DNA from: UA16 sp905478895 | GTDB lineage: Bacteria > Bacteroidota > Bacteroidia > Flavobacteriales_D > Sanyastnellaceae | Reading direction: 5' to 3' | Assembly (NCBI GenBank): GCA_943788495.1 | Contig: CALSQO010000001.1 | Coordinates: 1,240,001-1,304,000 of the forward strand | DNA length: 64,000 bases | In this document: positions 1 to 9,693 of the stretch, in pieces | Position numbering within the stretch: position 1 is the stretch's first letter | How the letters are laid out: every line of letters starts with the position of its first letter | Notes under the pieces: model-generated | The model's database searches: none | Told to the model about the DNA's origin: nothing | The model's input: the letters and a program-made list of their open reading frames with translations, nothing else | Position numbers and translations under genes: made by a program

Positions 1-1
1 G

Positions 2-1237
2 ATCGTGGGGCTGGGCTACCGGATTGCAGAAGCGTTGGGTGGACGAAAAAGTGCGATTTGGGCAGGATTGGCGCTGGCCGGATTTGCTTGGTTTCCGCAT
101 TTGGGCGTGCGGCAATTGGTAGAAGTTGTCTGCATCCCGCCGCTCATGTGGTCGGCATGGATAATTCTTAAAAAGTCCCAACAGGAACGAACACTGCGCA
201 CTTGGTTTGTAGCTGGCATTGGCCTCGGACTAGCAACTGCTTTGCGCTATCAAGCAGGCGTTTTTGCCGTTGGCTGGGCATTGGCTATGGCAATGGTCAA
301 TTACCGCGCCGGCGAAAAACTCCAGAAATCCGCATCCGAAATCGGAACACTCGCGCTCTCGTCACTTTTGTTTTTCAGTTTGGGACAAGTCCAAGACATC
401 ATCATTTGGGGGGAACCCTTTGCCCAGTTGCGCGCATACATCACCTACAACAGCACACACGCTAGTGGCTACCCTCAAGGCTTCTGGCATCAATACATTT
501 GGGTCATACTCGGCTTGCTCATCCCGCCATTTTCTTTCGCCTGGGCATTCGGCATGGGAGCCATCGCTCGCAAGCACATGATGCTCGTGTTGCCTCCGCT
601 CGTTTTTTTTGTTTTTCACAGCTACTTCCCCAATAAACAAGAGCGTTTCATCCTCCCTGTGGTGCCGTTTGTCATTGTGGCAGGAAGTGTGGGCTGGATG
701 GCATTTCGAGAACGCTCTCCATTTTGGCAGCGACGGCGGCGATTGGAACGCGGCACCGCTTATGTATTCATCGCCATCAATCTCATCGTTGGTGGAATAT
801 TCTGCGGCGTGCAGCCTAAAAAATCCCGCGTGGAAGCCATGACGGCCATCTACGACCGAGGTGATTTATCCAATTTCCTGATTGTGCATACCGACAAGCC
901 CGCCATGCCGCCTCAATTCTACAGCGGTTCTTGGGAGAACTATTGGAGCAGTGATCTCTCCACCGATGAGCTCAATCACCGCATGGTCATGTGCAACAGT
1001 CCGACCCGATTGTTTCCAAATTACATCGTTTTTTCAGGCAGCCAACACCTCGGTGAAGGGGTTGAACGCTACAAAGCGACCTATCCTTCCATGCAATACA
1101 TCCAACAGGTACCTCCTGGAAAATGGGACCGGCTTCTGGCTTGGCTCAACCCCATCAATTCCGCTGAACGGATGATGATCTATGCTATTGATCCTTCGGA
1201 AGAATGCAATGAGAAACCCACAACCGTGCTGCGTTGA
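2..1237 (+). CDS. Polytopic membrane glycosyltransferase, GT22/ALG9-like (5' partial)
   Basis: The reading frame is open from the window edge, so the true start lies upstream. The 410 visible residues hold a series of hydrophobic segments up to about residue 265 and then a soluble tail. Two stretches resemble the ALG9/PIG-B mannosyltransferase family (GT22): GLATALRYQ, which matches the family's G-L-x-x-x-x-R-x-Q region, and YFPNKQERFILPVVPF, which matches its H/N-K-E/Q-E-R-F loop. Such enzymes move a sugar from a polyprenyl-phosphate donor on the outer face of the inner membrane. Acceptor and sugar cannot be told from sequence. A GT39-type transferase is the main alternative. The next gene begins 74 nt downstream on the same strand. 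Confidence 0.7.
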   Translation: MVGLGYRIAEALGGRKSAIWAGLALAGFAWFPHLGVRQLVEVVCIPPLMWSAWIILKKSQQERTLRTWFVAGIGLGLATALRYQAGVFAVGWALAMAMVNYRAGEKLQKSASEIGTLALSSLLFFSLGQVQDIIIWGEPFAQLRAYITYNSTHASGYPQGFWHQYIWVILGLLIPPFSFAWAFGMGAIARKHMMLVLPPLVFFVFHSYFPNKQERFILPVVPFVIVAGSVGWMAFRERSPFWQRRRRLERGTAYVFIAINLIVGGIFCGVQPKKSRVEAMTAIYDRGDLSNFLIVHTDKPAMPPQFYSGSWENYWSSDLSTDELNHRMVMCNSPTRLFPNYIVFSGSQHLGEGVERYKATYPSMQYIQQVPPGKWDRLLAWLNPINSAERMMIYAIDPSEECNEKPTTVLR

Positions 1238-1311
1238 CGCCATGTCTTTTCCATTGGCCTTATTTTCGCACTTTTCCACCATTGCTCTATTCACTTTTGA
1301 CCTCCTCTTCC

Positions 1312-3129
1312 ATGCACATTCGACTCTTTCTTTTGGCCAGCTGTGCGTTCTCGGCGCTTGCCTCTGTTTCAGCGCAATATCCCGGGTGGCAACAAACCAT
1401 TGATTACACCATGGATATCACCCTGGACACTGCGTTGCACCAGTACCACGGTGAAATGACAGCGAAACTGAAGAACAACAGTCCGGATGCGCTCGATCGC
1501 GCTTTCTTTCATTTGTTTTTCAATGCCTTTCAACCGGAAAGCATGATGGATGTGCGATCCCGCACCATTTCCGATCCGGATTCCCGCGTGGGCTCGCGCA
1601 TTGTGGAATTGCCGGAAGAAGAATGGGGATGGATCCAAGTGGAATCGCTGCTTGTGAATGGCAAACCCGTAGACTTCATTCATGATGGCACTATTTTAGA
1701 AGTGAACCTCGATGCACCGATTCGCGCCGGAAAACGCGCCACATTTGAGATGACATGGTCGGCTCAGGTTCCGCGTCAAATCCGTCGAAGCGGTTGGATG
1801 AATAAGGAAGGCATCGAATACTCCATGACACAGTGGTATCCCAAGGTCTGTGAATATGATCACGACGGGTGGCATACAGAGCCATACATCGGCCGTGAGT
1901 ATCATGGAATTTGGGGTGATTTCGATGTAACCATTCATGCACCCGCCGGATACACCATTGGAGGAACCGGCACTTTGCAGCAAGACATCACATCGGCTCG
2001 CACCAGTGGAGATTGGAATTTTGTAGCCGAAAATGTGATTGACTTCGCGTGGGCGGCTGACCCGGACTATTTGCACAGCACCGAAAGTTTGGGCGATGTC
2101 ACGCTGAACTTCTATCACCAAGCCAATGCCGAATACGATGAGAATTGGGCTGCGCTGCCGGAGTATGCCGCCAAGGCCATGGCATTTCTCAATGAATTGA
2201 TCGGTCCTTACCCCTATCCGCAGTACTCCGTCATCCAAGGTGGTGATGGCGGCATGGAATACCCGATGGCAACGCTGATCACCGGGGAACGAAGCCTGCG
2301 GAGTTTGGTCGGTGTTACGGTGCATGAGATGGCACACTCTTGGTTTCAAGCCGTGCTCGCCACGAACGAAAGCCTCTATGAATTCATGGACGAAGGGATG
2401 ACGAGCTACGCAACTTCACTGTGCATGCGTCACCTGTTCGCCGAGGCAATCACTTCCGGCTATGCACACCGTTCATCTTACAGCAGTTATATCAACCAAG
2501 CGCTGAGCGGCAATGAGGAGCCGCTCATTACGCATGCTGATCATTACCAGACCAACCGCGCATATGGGGTCGCCGCCTATTCCAAGGGCGAAGTGCTCTT
2601 GGCACAACTTGCGGCCGTCATGGGTCCCGAAGCCCGGGACCAAGGTCTCCGAGACTACTTTGCCAATTGGTCATTCAAACACCCGGGACCACTGGAACTC
2701 AAACAATGCATGGAATCCGCGTGCGGATTGGATTTGGATTGGTACTTCCAATACTTCATCAACACGACCCATACCATTGACTATGCGGTTCAATCGGTCT
2801 ATGAATCGGACGACTCAGCGACGATTGAATTGGAACGCTTAGGCGCCATGCCCATGCCTCAAAACATTGCCGTCACTTTTGAAAACGGCGAAGTCCAGCG
2901 ATTCCATGCACCTTTGGTCATGATGCGCGGACACAAAGCCCTTGGTGAAAATGAATCCTTATTGCCCGATTGGCCATGGACGAACCCGACCTATTCATTC
3001 ACCATTCCGACAACTTCACGCATCGCTTCCGTGGAACTCGACGTCGATCGTCAAACGGCCGATGTGAACCGGGACAACAATTCCGTTGAATTCGATGCAC
3101 AATGGCAACGGATTTACCAACGCCATTGA
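1312..3129 (+). CDS. Secreted M1 family zinc aminopeptidase
   Basis: This 605-residue protein starts with a clear signal peptide (MHIRLFLLASCAFSALASVSA, cut before QYPGW), which is why I choose the ATG at 1312 over the upstream TTG in the same frame. The gluzincin motif HEMAHSW is followed 18 residues later by the third zinc ligand in FMDEG, and GGMEYP stands at the place of the GAMEN substrate-binding motif. M1 enzymes release N-terminal residues from peptides; this one should act in the periplasm or outside the cell. I see no T9SS sorting domain at the C-terminus. It lies 3 nt before bioY, so the two are probably co-transcribed. A possible -7 box (TATTTTCG, 1261-1268) lies 43 nt upstream of the start. 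Confidence 0.93.
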   Translation: MHIRLFLLASCAFSALASVSAQYPGWQQTIDYTMDITLDTALHQYHGEMTAKLKNNSPDALDRAFFHLFFNAFQPESMMDVRSRTISDPDSRVGSRIVELPEEEWGWIQVESLLVNGKPVDFIHDGTILEVNLDAPIRAGKRATFEMTWSAQVPRQIRRSGWMNKEGIEYSMTQWYPKVCEYDHDGWHTEPYIGREYHGIWGDFDVTIHAPAGYTIGGTGTLQQDITSARTSGDWNFVAENVIDFAWAADPDYLHSTESLGDVTLNFYHQANAEYDENWAALPEYAAKAMAFLNELIGPYPYPQYSVIQGGDGGMEYPMATLITGERSLRSLVGVTVHEMAHSWFQAVLATNESLYEFMDEGMTSYATSLCMRHLFAEAITSGYAHRSSYSSYINQALSGNEEPLITHADHYQTNRAYGVAAYSKGEVLLAQLAAVMGPEARDQGLRDYFANWSFKHPGPLELKQCMESACGLDLDWYFQYFINTTHTIDYAVQSVYESDDSATIELERLGAMPMPQNIAVTFENGEVQRFHAPLVMMRGHKALGENESLLPDWPWTNPTYSFTIPTTSRIASVELDVDRQTADVNRDNNSVEFDAQWQRIYQRH

Positions 3130-3132
3130 GGC

Positions 3133-3717
3133 ATGTTTGAAAAACAACTGAACGCTGCCGCCCCTTGGGCCAAAACAGCTGCATTTTTTGCAGCCTTGGC
3201 CTTGCTCATGGTACTTTCCCCCATGCAATGGACCAGCGGTGAAGGGGTTCCCATCACCTTGCAATCCCTCTTGGTCGTATTGCTTCCCGCCCTATTGGGC
3301 TGGAAATCTGGAACATTAGCTGTGGTAATCTACCTGATCGCTGGTGGATTTGGAGCTCCTGTATTTGCCTACGGAACGTTTGGTTGGGAGCGTTTCACCG
3401 GAAGCACCGGTGGCTTTCTACTCGCATTTCCGCTAGCGGCCATGCTCAGCGGCTGGGCCATGGAAATGCGCATGCGGAGCACCATGCTCATTCCAACCTT
3501 GATTTTATTTGCCGGTCAACTGCTTATCCTTGCCATGGGATTGCTTTGGCAACGAGCCATTGTGCCGATTGAAGAGTCCGTCCTGGATACGCTACTCCGA
3601 TTGGGACCTGGGTTGCTCATCAAAACGGCTCTGGGCAGCCTTGTCCTCGTTCTTTTGTCCCGAGCCACCGCCTTCTTCTTGCATCGAAAGCAACAACAAC
3701 ACGCCGCACCCGAATGA
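3133..3717 (+). CDS. bioY: Biotin transporter BioY (substrate-binding S component)
   Basis: A 194-residue, almost wholly hydrophobic protein with the BioY signature in order: GVPITLQSL in the first third, then YLIAGGFGAPVFAYG, then FTGSTGGFLLAF. BioY binds biotin in the inner membrane and imports it, either alone or with an energy-coupling (ECF) module. No ECF ATPase or T component is in the window. The gene starts 3 nt after the upstream peptidase and is followed 10 nt later by a second peptidase, so no biotin-responsive leader has room here. A biotin-dependent carboxylase (accC) is encoded about 14 kb away, one likely user of the vitamin. Confidence 0.93.
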   Translation: MFEKQLNAAAPWAKTAAFFAALALLMVLSPMQWTSGEGVPITLQSLLVVLLPALLGWKSGTLAVVIYLIAGGFGAPVFAYGTFGWERFTGSTGGFLLAFPLAAMLSGWAMEMRMRSTMLIPTLILFAGQLLILAMGLLWQRAIVPIEESVLDTLLRLGPGLLIKTALGSLVLVLLSRATAFFLHRKQQQHAAPE

Positions 3718-3727
3718 TCCATTCTTC

Positions 3728-5590
3728 ATGAAACACTTCCAAACCTTCCTCGCCCTCGCCATTGTCTTCGCAGTGATTGGATGCCAATCATCCGAAGGGA
3801 ATAGCCGAAAAAGCCAAGCCATTCTTGACATGAAAAGAGCCACCGATTTCCACAGCTACAGTCAACCCGACGAGGCAGTAGTCACCCATTTGAATTGGAA
3901 TGCCTCGGTCAACTTTGACGACCGAATCATCCGCGCCATTGCCACATACGATATCGATGCAAGCGCAAACGCCAAACGCATTCTTTTAGATTGTGTTGAT
4001 TTGACCATTGAAGCCGTTACCGTCGATGGCGCAGCCGTCGACTGGTCCTTGGGGCCGGAACAAGCATTTATTGGACAGCCCCTGAGCATTCCCGTCACAG
4101 GAGATTCCAAGCGTATCAGCATTCAATACGCCAGCGCCCCTTCAGCCGGTGCCCTGCTTTGGGTGGAAGGAGAACAACCGTTTCTTTTCACGCAAAGCCA
4201 AGCCATTTTGGCGCGAACATGGATACCATGCCAAGATTCACCGGGGATTCGATTCACCTATGAAGCGCACGTAGATGTGCCCGTTGGAACCATGGCACTT
4301 ATGAGCGCGACCAACCCTACGGAGCAATCCGCTGATGGCCATTACGACTTCCAAATGGATCAACCCATCCCCTCCTACCTCATGGCGCTTGCCGTGGGCA
4401 ATGTTGAATTCCGTTCGGTGGGTCCACACACAGGAGTCTATGCCGTGCCTGAACTTATCGATGCTTCCGAATACGAATTCGGTGAAATGGAACAACTCTT
4501 GGTGGCCGCGGAGAACCTTTATGGAAAATACGCTTGGGAACGCTACGATTTGCTCGTACTGCCGGCAGCCTTTCCCTTCGGAGGAATGGAAAATCCTCGC
4601 TTGACGTTTGCCACACCTACGATCATCGCAGGCGATCGCAGCCTCGTATCATTGGTGGCACACGAATTAGCGCACAGTTGGAGCGGAAACCTTGTGACCA
4701 ATTCTACTTGGGACGATTTCTGGCTCAATGAAGGCTTCACCGTCTACTTCGAACAACGCATCATGGAAGCCGTCTACGGCCGCGAAATCTCGGAAATGCT
4801 CGCCACTCTGAGCTACCAAGGATTGGTCGACGAGGTCGATGAAATCATGGATACCAATCCCGATGACACCCACCTCAAATTGCATCTTCAAAACCGCAAT
4901 CCGGACGACGGCATGACAGCCATCGCCTATGACAAAGGTTATTTCTTCTTGCGTTTGATTGAAGAAACCGTTGGCCGAGTGGCTTTTGATGCTTTTCTAA
5001 AAACCTATTTTACCGAGCATGCCTTCACCGTCATGGATACGGACCGCTTCATCACTTATTTGAAGAAAAACCTACTCAATACAGCGGATCGTTTGGCAGC
5101 CATTGACCTGGACGCATGGATTTTTGGCGCCGGACTGCCCGCGAACTGCCCACAGGTTCGTTCTGAGCGTATTGAGCAAGTCGATGCCAGCCTCGCAGCT
5201 TGGGAAGCGCGTGAAACCACAACGCAGAACTTACCATGGGACCAATGGGTCTACCAAGAACGCTATCGGTTCCTTTCCAATTTAGATGACGGAACATCTG
5301 CTGAACGCATGCAAGAACTAGACTTAGTATGGGAAATCTCAATCACTGGCAACAACGAAGTGTTGTTTGCATGGCTCGAACAAAGCATTCGCAGCAATTA
5401 CACGCCCTCTTATGAGCGCCTTGAATCGTTCTTGATCGCCGTAGGTCGAAGAAAATTCTTAACGCCTCTTTACCGCGCTATGGTCGAAACAGAACAAAAG
5501 GACATGGCCCTTAGAATCTACAGCCAGGCTCGGCCCAATTATCACAGCGTTGCGACCGGAACAATGGATGAACTGTTGGAAGTAGATTGA
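3728..5590 (+). CDS. M1 family aminopeptidase lipoprotein, leukotriene A4 hydrolase-like
   Basis: The 620-residue product begins with a lipoprotein signal peptide ending in VIGC, giving a lipidated cysteine at about residue 17; this fixes the start at 3728 rather than at in-frame codons inside bioY. The core is unusually close to the LTA4 hydrolase branch of M1: GGMENPRLTFATP, then HELAHSWSGN with the zinc Glu in WLNEGFTVYFE, and an alpha-helical C-terminal third. It should cleave N-terminal residues from short peptides at the cell envelope. Epoxide hydrolase activity of the eukaryotic homologue cannot be inferred. It is the last gene of a peptidase-bioY-peptidase run that ends at a strong terminator. 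Confidence 0.93.
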   Translation: MKHFQTFLALAIVFAVIGCQSSEGNSRKSQAILDMKRATDFHSYSQPDEAVVTHLNWNASVNFDDRIIRAIATYDIDASANAKRILLDCVDLTIEAVTVDGAAVDWSLGPEQAFIGQPLSIPVTGDSKRISIQYASAPSAGALLWVEGEQPFLFTQSQAILARTWIPCQDSPGIRFTYEAHVDVPVGTMALMSATNPTEQSADGHYDFQMDQPIPSYLMALAVGNVEFRSVGPHTGVYAVPELIDASEYEFGEMEQLLVAAENLYGKYAWERYDLLVLPAAFPFGGMENPRLTFATPTIIAGDRSLVSLVAHELAHSWSGNLVTNSTWDDFWLNEGFTVYFEQRIMEAVYGREISEMLATLSYQGLVDEVDEIMDTNPDDTHLKLHLQNRNPDDGMTAIAYDKGYFFLRLIEETVGRVAFDAFLKTYFTEHAFTVMDTDRFITYLKKNLLNTADRLAAIDLDAWIFGAGLPANCPQVRSERIEQVDASLAAWEARETTTQNLPWDQWVYQERYRFLSNLDDGTSAERMQELDLVWEISITGNNEVLFAWLEQSIRSNYTPSYERLESFLIAVGRRKFLTPLYRAMVETEQKDMALRIYSQARPNYHSVATGTMDELLEVD

Positions 5591-5606
5591 GTCGAATCCA
5601 GCTGAA

Positions 5607-5642
5607 ATGAAAAAGCCCCCGTGTTCACGGGGGCTTTTTCAT
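5607..5642. terminator. Bidirectional intrinsic terminator
   Basis: A 14-bp perfect inverted repeat (ATGAAAAAGCCCCC and its complement) with an 8-nt loop, flanked by A and T runs on the two sides. It sits between the convergent M1 peptidase and the T9SS type B gene and can stop transcription from both directions. Confidence 0.93.
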
Positions 5643-5676
5643 GTTCCAAAGTTAGAAGCCAGCTTGCTCATTCAAC

Positions 5677-8600
5677 TCACCTCATCAAGCTAACAGCGCC
5701 TTTAATTTCTTTTCGTTCTGCAGGATTGCTCAAGCTATATACGACGACACGGTAGAAGTACACACCGTCCTGCGCAAAATGCTCAGAAGCATCATTCGAC
5801 TTGCCGTACCAGACTTCGTTTACATCCGTCGTCTCAAAGACCAAGTTTCCCCATCGGTTAATGACCTGCATGGAAAAGCGAGCAGGATCAATATCCGTTC
5901 CAACCGCGAAGAAAGCATCATTGGTTCCATCATTATTGGGGGAGAATGCCGTTGGAATGTAGAGAGAAAACAAATCCAAGACCTCAATGGTCCGGGTAAT
6001 CTGAGAAGAACAACCATTCTCATCCGTCACGACCAACGTTACCGGATAATTTCCTCCCTGGTCAATAGGGAACTCGAATATGGGATTGGGCTGGTTGGAA
6101 GCGCCCAAGTACTGGATACTATCAAACAACCAGAACCAGTCAACAACATTGGTGCTGTTTACGGATTCGAATTGAACCTCGGTGTCCGGCACACGCGTAG
6201 GCTGGGGCGTTGCCGTGAATCCAACGTAAGGTGGTGTGAACACCTGCAAGTAGTTCGGCTGGAAATTGACGTATTCACATCCCACCAAGGAGGTAATATT
6301 GAACGTAATATCGTACGATCCCGGGCTGAGGTAAGCATGTGCAGGATTAGCATCATACGACAGCTCACCATCACCAAAGAACCATTCCGTCTGTGCGATC
6401 AGCGCCGGATCGACCAATGATTCGAATTGAAAAACACCCGGCACGCAAGAACGGGTCGTATCAGAAGTAAAAGCAGCTGGAATGGGCGTTTCGATAACGA
6501 CTTCATCGCATTCGGTCACTGCCGGAGATTCACAGTTGTCTGTCAGGGTGACACAATACGTGCCTGTCGCCATTGGGTAATCCACCCAATAACTTTCATC
6601 ACCGCCGACCGGGCTATTTTGCCAAGACCAATTGAATGAATAGCCAGCGCCGCTTCCACCATTGAAGACGTCAGCTTCAAGTTCGGCAAAGGCCCCGCCG
6701 CAAATCAAATCCGGCGCGCTAATGGAAACATTCAACGAGTCATAAACTTGGACTGTGACCGTTTGCGCATCCGATGTGCATCCATTGGCGTCGGTTGCAA
6801 AAACGGTGTAATCCGTGTCAACAATCGGATTGACCACTTGAACATCACCAGTGCCCAACCCATTGTCCCAGGAATACGTCCAGACTTGACCCGGATCCAT
6901 ATCCGAACTCGTCTCAAGCGTGGCAAAGCCATTGATGCAAATGTTTGGGTTTGGCGTCAAATCAAAATCCATCGTAGGAGGAGGAGTCAACACGACATCA
7001 ATTTCATACTGACAACCTTCCGAATCACCCACTTGAAGCTGATAGTTTCCAGCTTCCAAACCAGTAAAATTGTCAACCCCACCATTGGATACGACGCCAG
7101 AAAGCAAAGTACCATTCTCCAAAAGGTTCACCGTCCAAGGCCCCTCAGAGGGCGACTCAGAAATATTTACCGCAACAAAGCCATCGTCCAAAATGCAAGA
7201 AGGATTGTCATAATCCACCGTGAACTCAAAACCAGGCATCACATCTACTTGATCTGATCCTACACATCCCGGATATCCATCAGGGTGAACGAATAATGTA
7301 TAAGTGGTCGTCAAGCCTCCAAAATCTGAGACTGTGGGATCAGCAATGGAAGAGTCATTCAACCCGATGTCAGGCTCCCAAGAGTAATTGAACGCACATT
7401 CTGCTCCACCAAGACAACTCACGCACCATTCAGCTTCTGCCAAACCAGAAGATCCGCAACTAACCCACCAATTCGAAGTAAACACGATGGTCAAACAACC
7501 TCCGGGATTTGTTGCGACCCATGTTTGCCCGGCAAGATCACCGGAGTAGGATTCAAGCAATGGAGACGAAGCATCTGGACCATCATAAATATTCAAAGCA
7601 TCTGAAGCATCAATTGTACCCTCAGAAAATGAAACCACCATTTTCGTTCCATCCCCTATTGCATCAGGACAAAATGTGAAACTCGTATTATCAGAGTCGA
7701 CATAACAGTATGAGTAATTTCCGGCATCATTAGAGCACGTTGTTTCACCCGGATCTTCAACCACAAAACCAGAAAGAATCACCTCTGTGCCACAGAACAC
7801 TTGATCGGCTCCCGCATCCACTTCAAGTTCCCCAATCACAACAATTTCCAGCAATGTGTCGGCTCCGCAGCCAAAATCATTTATTGCTTCAAGGCCAATG
7901 TTATACGTTCCCGGCTCATACGCCACAATATCTAAAAACTCAGGATTGTCTGAATCTGGGGTTATCACCAACTCATCCGCTGCGATGAGGTCAAAATCCC
8001 AATTCAACTCAATGATTTCTGGTTGAATTACAGTAACACCGGGTAAAAGGTTTGGATCAAGGTTCAAATTCCAAGTGCACATAAAACCATTATCAAGTCC
8101 CAGCCAATCTGTGAAACCCAACTGCCAAGTGCCGTTCAGCGGGCAACCTTCCAAGCCACACAAGGATTCAAACGGTTCATACAAACCAGCATCCAAAATA
8201 TTCGCATTCGTGATAAAGTTGCCCTGTGTATCGGTGTAGTCTGTCAGCGTTGTATTCCCTTCGTCCAATGTGCCCAATTCAGATGTCTCTGACCAACCGT
8301 AATCGTAACAAACTCCTTCTGCAAAATCGAGCTCTACGTCCACCGGTTCTCCCAAATATATTCCACCTCCTGCTTGTTCCTGCAGCATCACCTGAGTGCC
8401 ATTCGGACACTCAATAACAATTTCGAGATCTCCTAAGTATGAATGTTCAAGCGATGCTTGAATGGACAGAATTTGGTCGCAATTTTCGATCACCGCATCC
8501 GGCTCGAAAAAATCAAAGGTGATTGGAGAAAAGTAGGAAGCACCTGCTCCAAATCCTGTGGCTGCAATCGGAGGAGCATCAAATGAAGGGGCGTCGGACC

Positions 8601-9513
8601 AAAGGTCAGAAGATATTGGCGAGGCGTTTACCTCGATTGCAGCATTAGAATATTCACCCACGCAAAGCGGCGAGACGACTTCTGTATTGAACAAGGCCGG
8701 CGTACTTACCCAGACCACAATTGGCTCAATATTGAACGAGTTACATTCGTTTGTGCCATTGTCATAACTCACCAGCAAGTTCACGTTGTAAGCACCAGGA
8801 TCCGTGTATTCGTGTGTCACATTTGACGGGCTATTCAATGTGTCCACGACTCCATCGTCAAAATTCCAGATGTAATTTTCCAAAGGAAAATTACCGCTCG
8901 GAAGATAAGAACCTTCATCTCCAAATTCGACTTCGTCTCCAACACATACTTTGATCACAGGGACATCCTCTATCATCTCAAATTCAGAAATAATCTCTGG
9001 ATCAGCAATCGGATTCTCACAGGGAGTTCCGCAGGTTATCGCAGCCTCCCAACCGTTCAAGGTGAGATCACCACCATTTCCAGTATTCACTTCAAACAAG
9101 AAAGTCAAGCAGCCCCCCGGGTTGTCATAACTCGCCGAGATTGTAAGACTCTGCAACGCATTACCGGAGTAGGTGCCCAGCCATTGATCTGACGTAGTTG
9201 GACCATCAAAAATTGACAACTCATCGCTTTGTCCCTGCAGCGGTGATTGGAAGGTTGAGAACTGAAAAAAGTCTACAATCAAAGCATCTCCTGGGTCATT
9301 CGGGCATATCGTGAGGGTATAAGTATTGTCAGAGTAGGGCTGTTGTCCTTCATCGTCAGCAAAGGCGTAGATAATGGATGAATCAACACAGACGTCTACC
9401 GTACCAGTCGTCATCAGAATGGTGGTAACCTGCGCATTCATTATACGTGGCGTGCACACCACGCTCAATGCCAAAAGCGAGGAGAAAACAAGACGTTTTG
9501 AACAGTTGTTCAT
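5677..9513 (-). CDS. Large secreted adhesin-like protein with T9SS type B (gliding motility-associated) C-terminal domain
   Basis: The 1278-residue product starts at MNNCSKRLVF, which opens a signal peptide ending in MNAQ; an in-frame codon 111 nt upstream would add a non-signal leader and is rejected. Modules in order are a CUB-like domain (about 30-160), a PKD domain (WNFDDG), a proprotein-convertase P-domain-like region (SYLGDLEIVIECPNGT, then WQLGFTDW), a second CUB-like domain, SprB-like and Ig-like repeats, and two more PKD repeats (FFGDGE). The last 90 residues form the type B sorting domain (IPTAFSPNNDGTNDAFF ... VINRWGNLVFET ... GVYFYRV). T9SS would export it and hold it on the surface or release it. 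Substrate or partner is unknown. Many Cys residues are consistent with an extracellular fold. Confidence 0.92.
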   Translation of the reverse strand: MNNCSKRLVFSSLLALSVVCTPRIMNAQVTTILMTTGTVDVCVDSSIIYAFADDEGQQPYSDNTYTLTICPNDPGDALIVDFFQFSTFQSPLQGQSDELSIFDGPTTSDQWLGTYSGNALQSLTISASYDNPGGCLTFLFEVNTGNGGDLTLNGWEAAITCGTPCENPIADPEIISEFEMIEDVPVIKVCVGDEVEFGDEGSYLPSGNFPLENYIWNFDDGVVDTLNSPSNVTHEYTDPGAYNVNLLVSYDNGTNECNSFNIEPIVVWVSTPALFNTEVVSPLCVGEYSNAAIEVNASPISSDLWSDAPSFDAPPIAATGFGAGASYFSPITFDFFEPDAVIENCDQILSIQASLEHSYLGDLEIVIECPNGTQVMLQEQAGGGIYLGEPVDVELDFAEGVCYDYGWSETSELGTLDEGNTTLTDYTDTQGNFITNANILDAGLYEPFESLCGLEGCPLNGTWQLGFTDWLGLDNGFMCTWNLNLDPNLLPGVTVIQPEIIELNWDFDLIAADELVITPDSDNPEFLDIVAYEPGTYNIGLEAINDFGCGADTLLEIVVIGELEVDAGADQVFCGTEVILSGFVVEDPGETTCSNDAGNYSYCYVDSDNTSFTFCPDAIGDGTKMVVSFSEGTIDASDALNIYDGPDASSPLLESYSGDLAGQTWVATNPGGCLTIVFTSNWWVSCGSSGLAEAEWCVSCLGGAECAFNYSWEPDIGLNDSSIADPTVSDFGGLTTTYTLFVHPDGYPGCVGSDQVDVMPGFEFTVDYDNPSCILDDGFVAVNISESPSEGPWTVNLLENGTLLSGVVSNGGVDNFTGLEAGNYQLQVGDSEGCQYEIDVVLTPPPTMDFDLTPNPNICINGFATLETSSDMDPGQVWTYSWDNGLGTGDVQVVNPIVDTDYTVFATDANGCTSDAQTVTVQVYDSLNVSISAPDLICGGAFAELEADVFNGGSGAGYSFNWSWQNSPVGGDESYWVDYPMATGTYCVTLTDNCESPAVTECDEVVIETPIPAAFTSDTTRSCVPGVFQFESLVDPALIAQTEWFFGDGELSYDANPAHAYLSPGSYDITFNITSLVGCEYVNFQPNYLQVFTPPYVGFTATPQPTRVPDTEVQFESVNSTNVVDWFWLFDSIQYLGASNQPNPIFEFPIDQGGNYPVTLVVTDENGCSSQITRTIEVLDLFSLYIPTAFSPNNDGTNDAFFAVGTDIDPARFSMQVINRWGNLVFETTDVNEVWYGKSNDASEHFAQDGVYFYRVVVYSLSNPAERKEIKGAVSLMR

Positions 9514-9530
9514 CTTAATTGAATTTGAAT

Positions 9531-9538
9531 CAAATGTA
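9531..9538 (-). promoter_or_regulatory. Bacteroidota -7 box (TACATTTG) for the T9SS type B gene
   Basis: An exact TAnnTTTG match on the minus strand ends 17 nt before the chosen start codon. The remaining 9539-9693 spacer, between this gene and the PKD gene upstream, holds a small hairpin at 9622-9638 and nothing else I recognise. A matching -33 TTTG is not evident. Confidence 0.5.
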
Positions 9539-9693
9539 GAACCTATTGGCTCTTTAACTGGTTGCATGCTGTATATTCTTCCGAAGTGGAGCAAATGGAA
9601 ATCAATGGACCCTAACCCGCTCATTTCTCAATGAAATGCCAGACCAGCAATCCATTAAAAAGAGCAAAAACTAGAACCAAAGGAAAAATAATC

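Noticed and set aside
3118..3132. Biotin-responsive leader or riboswitch before bioY
   Set aside because: Only 3 nt separate bioY from the upstream gene, so no room exists for one.
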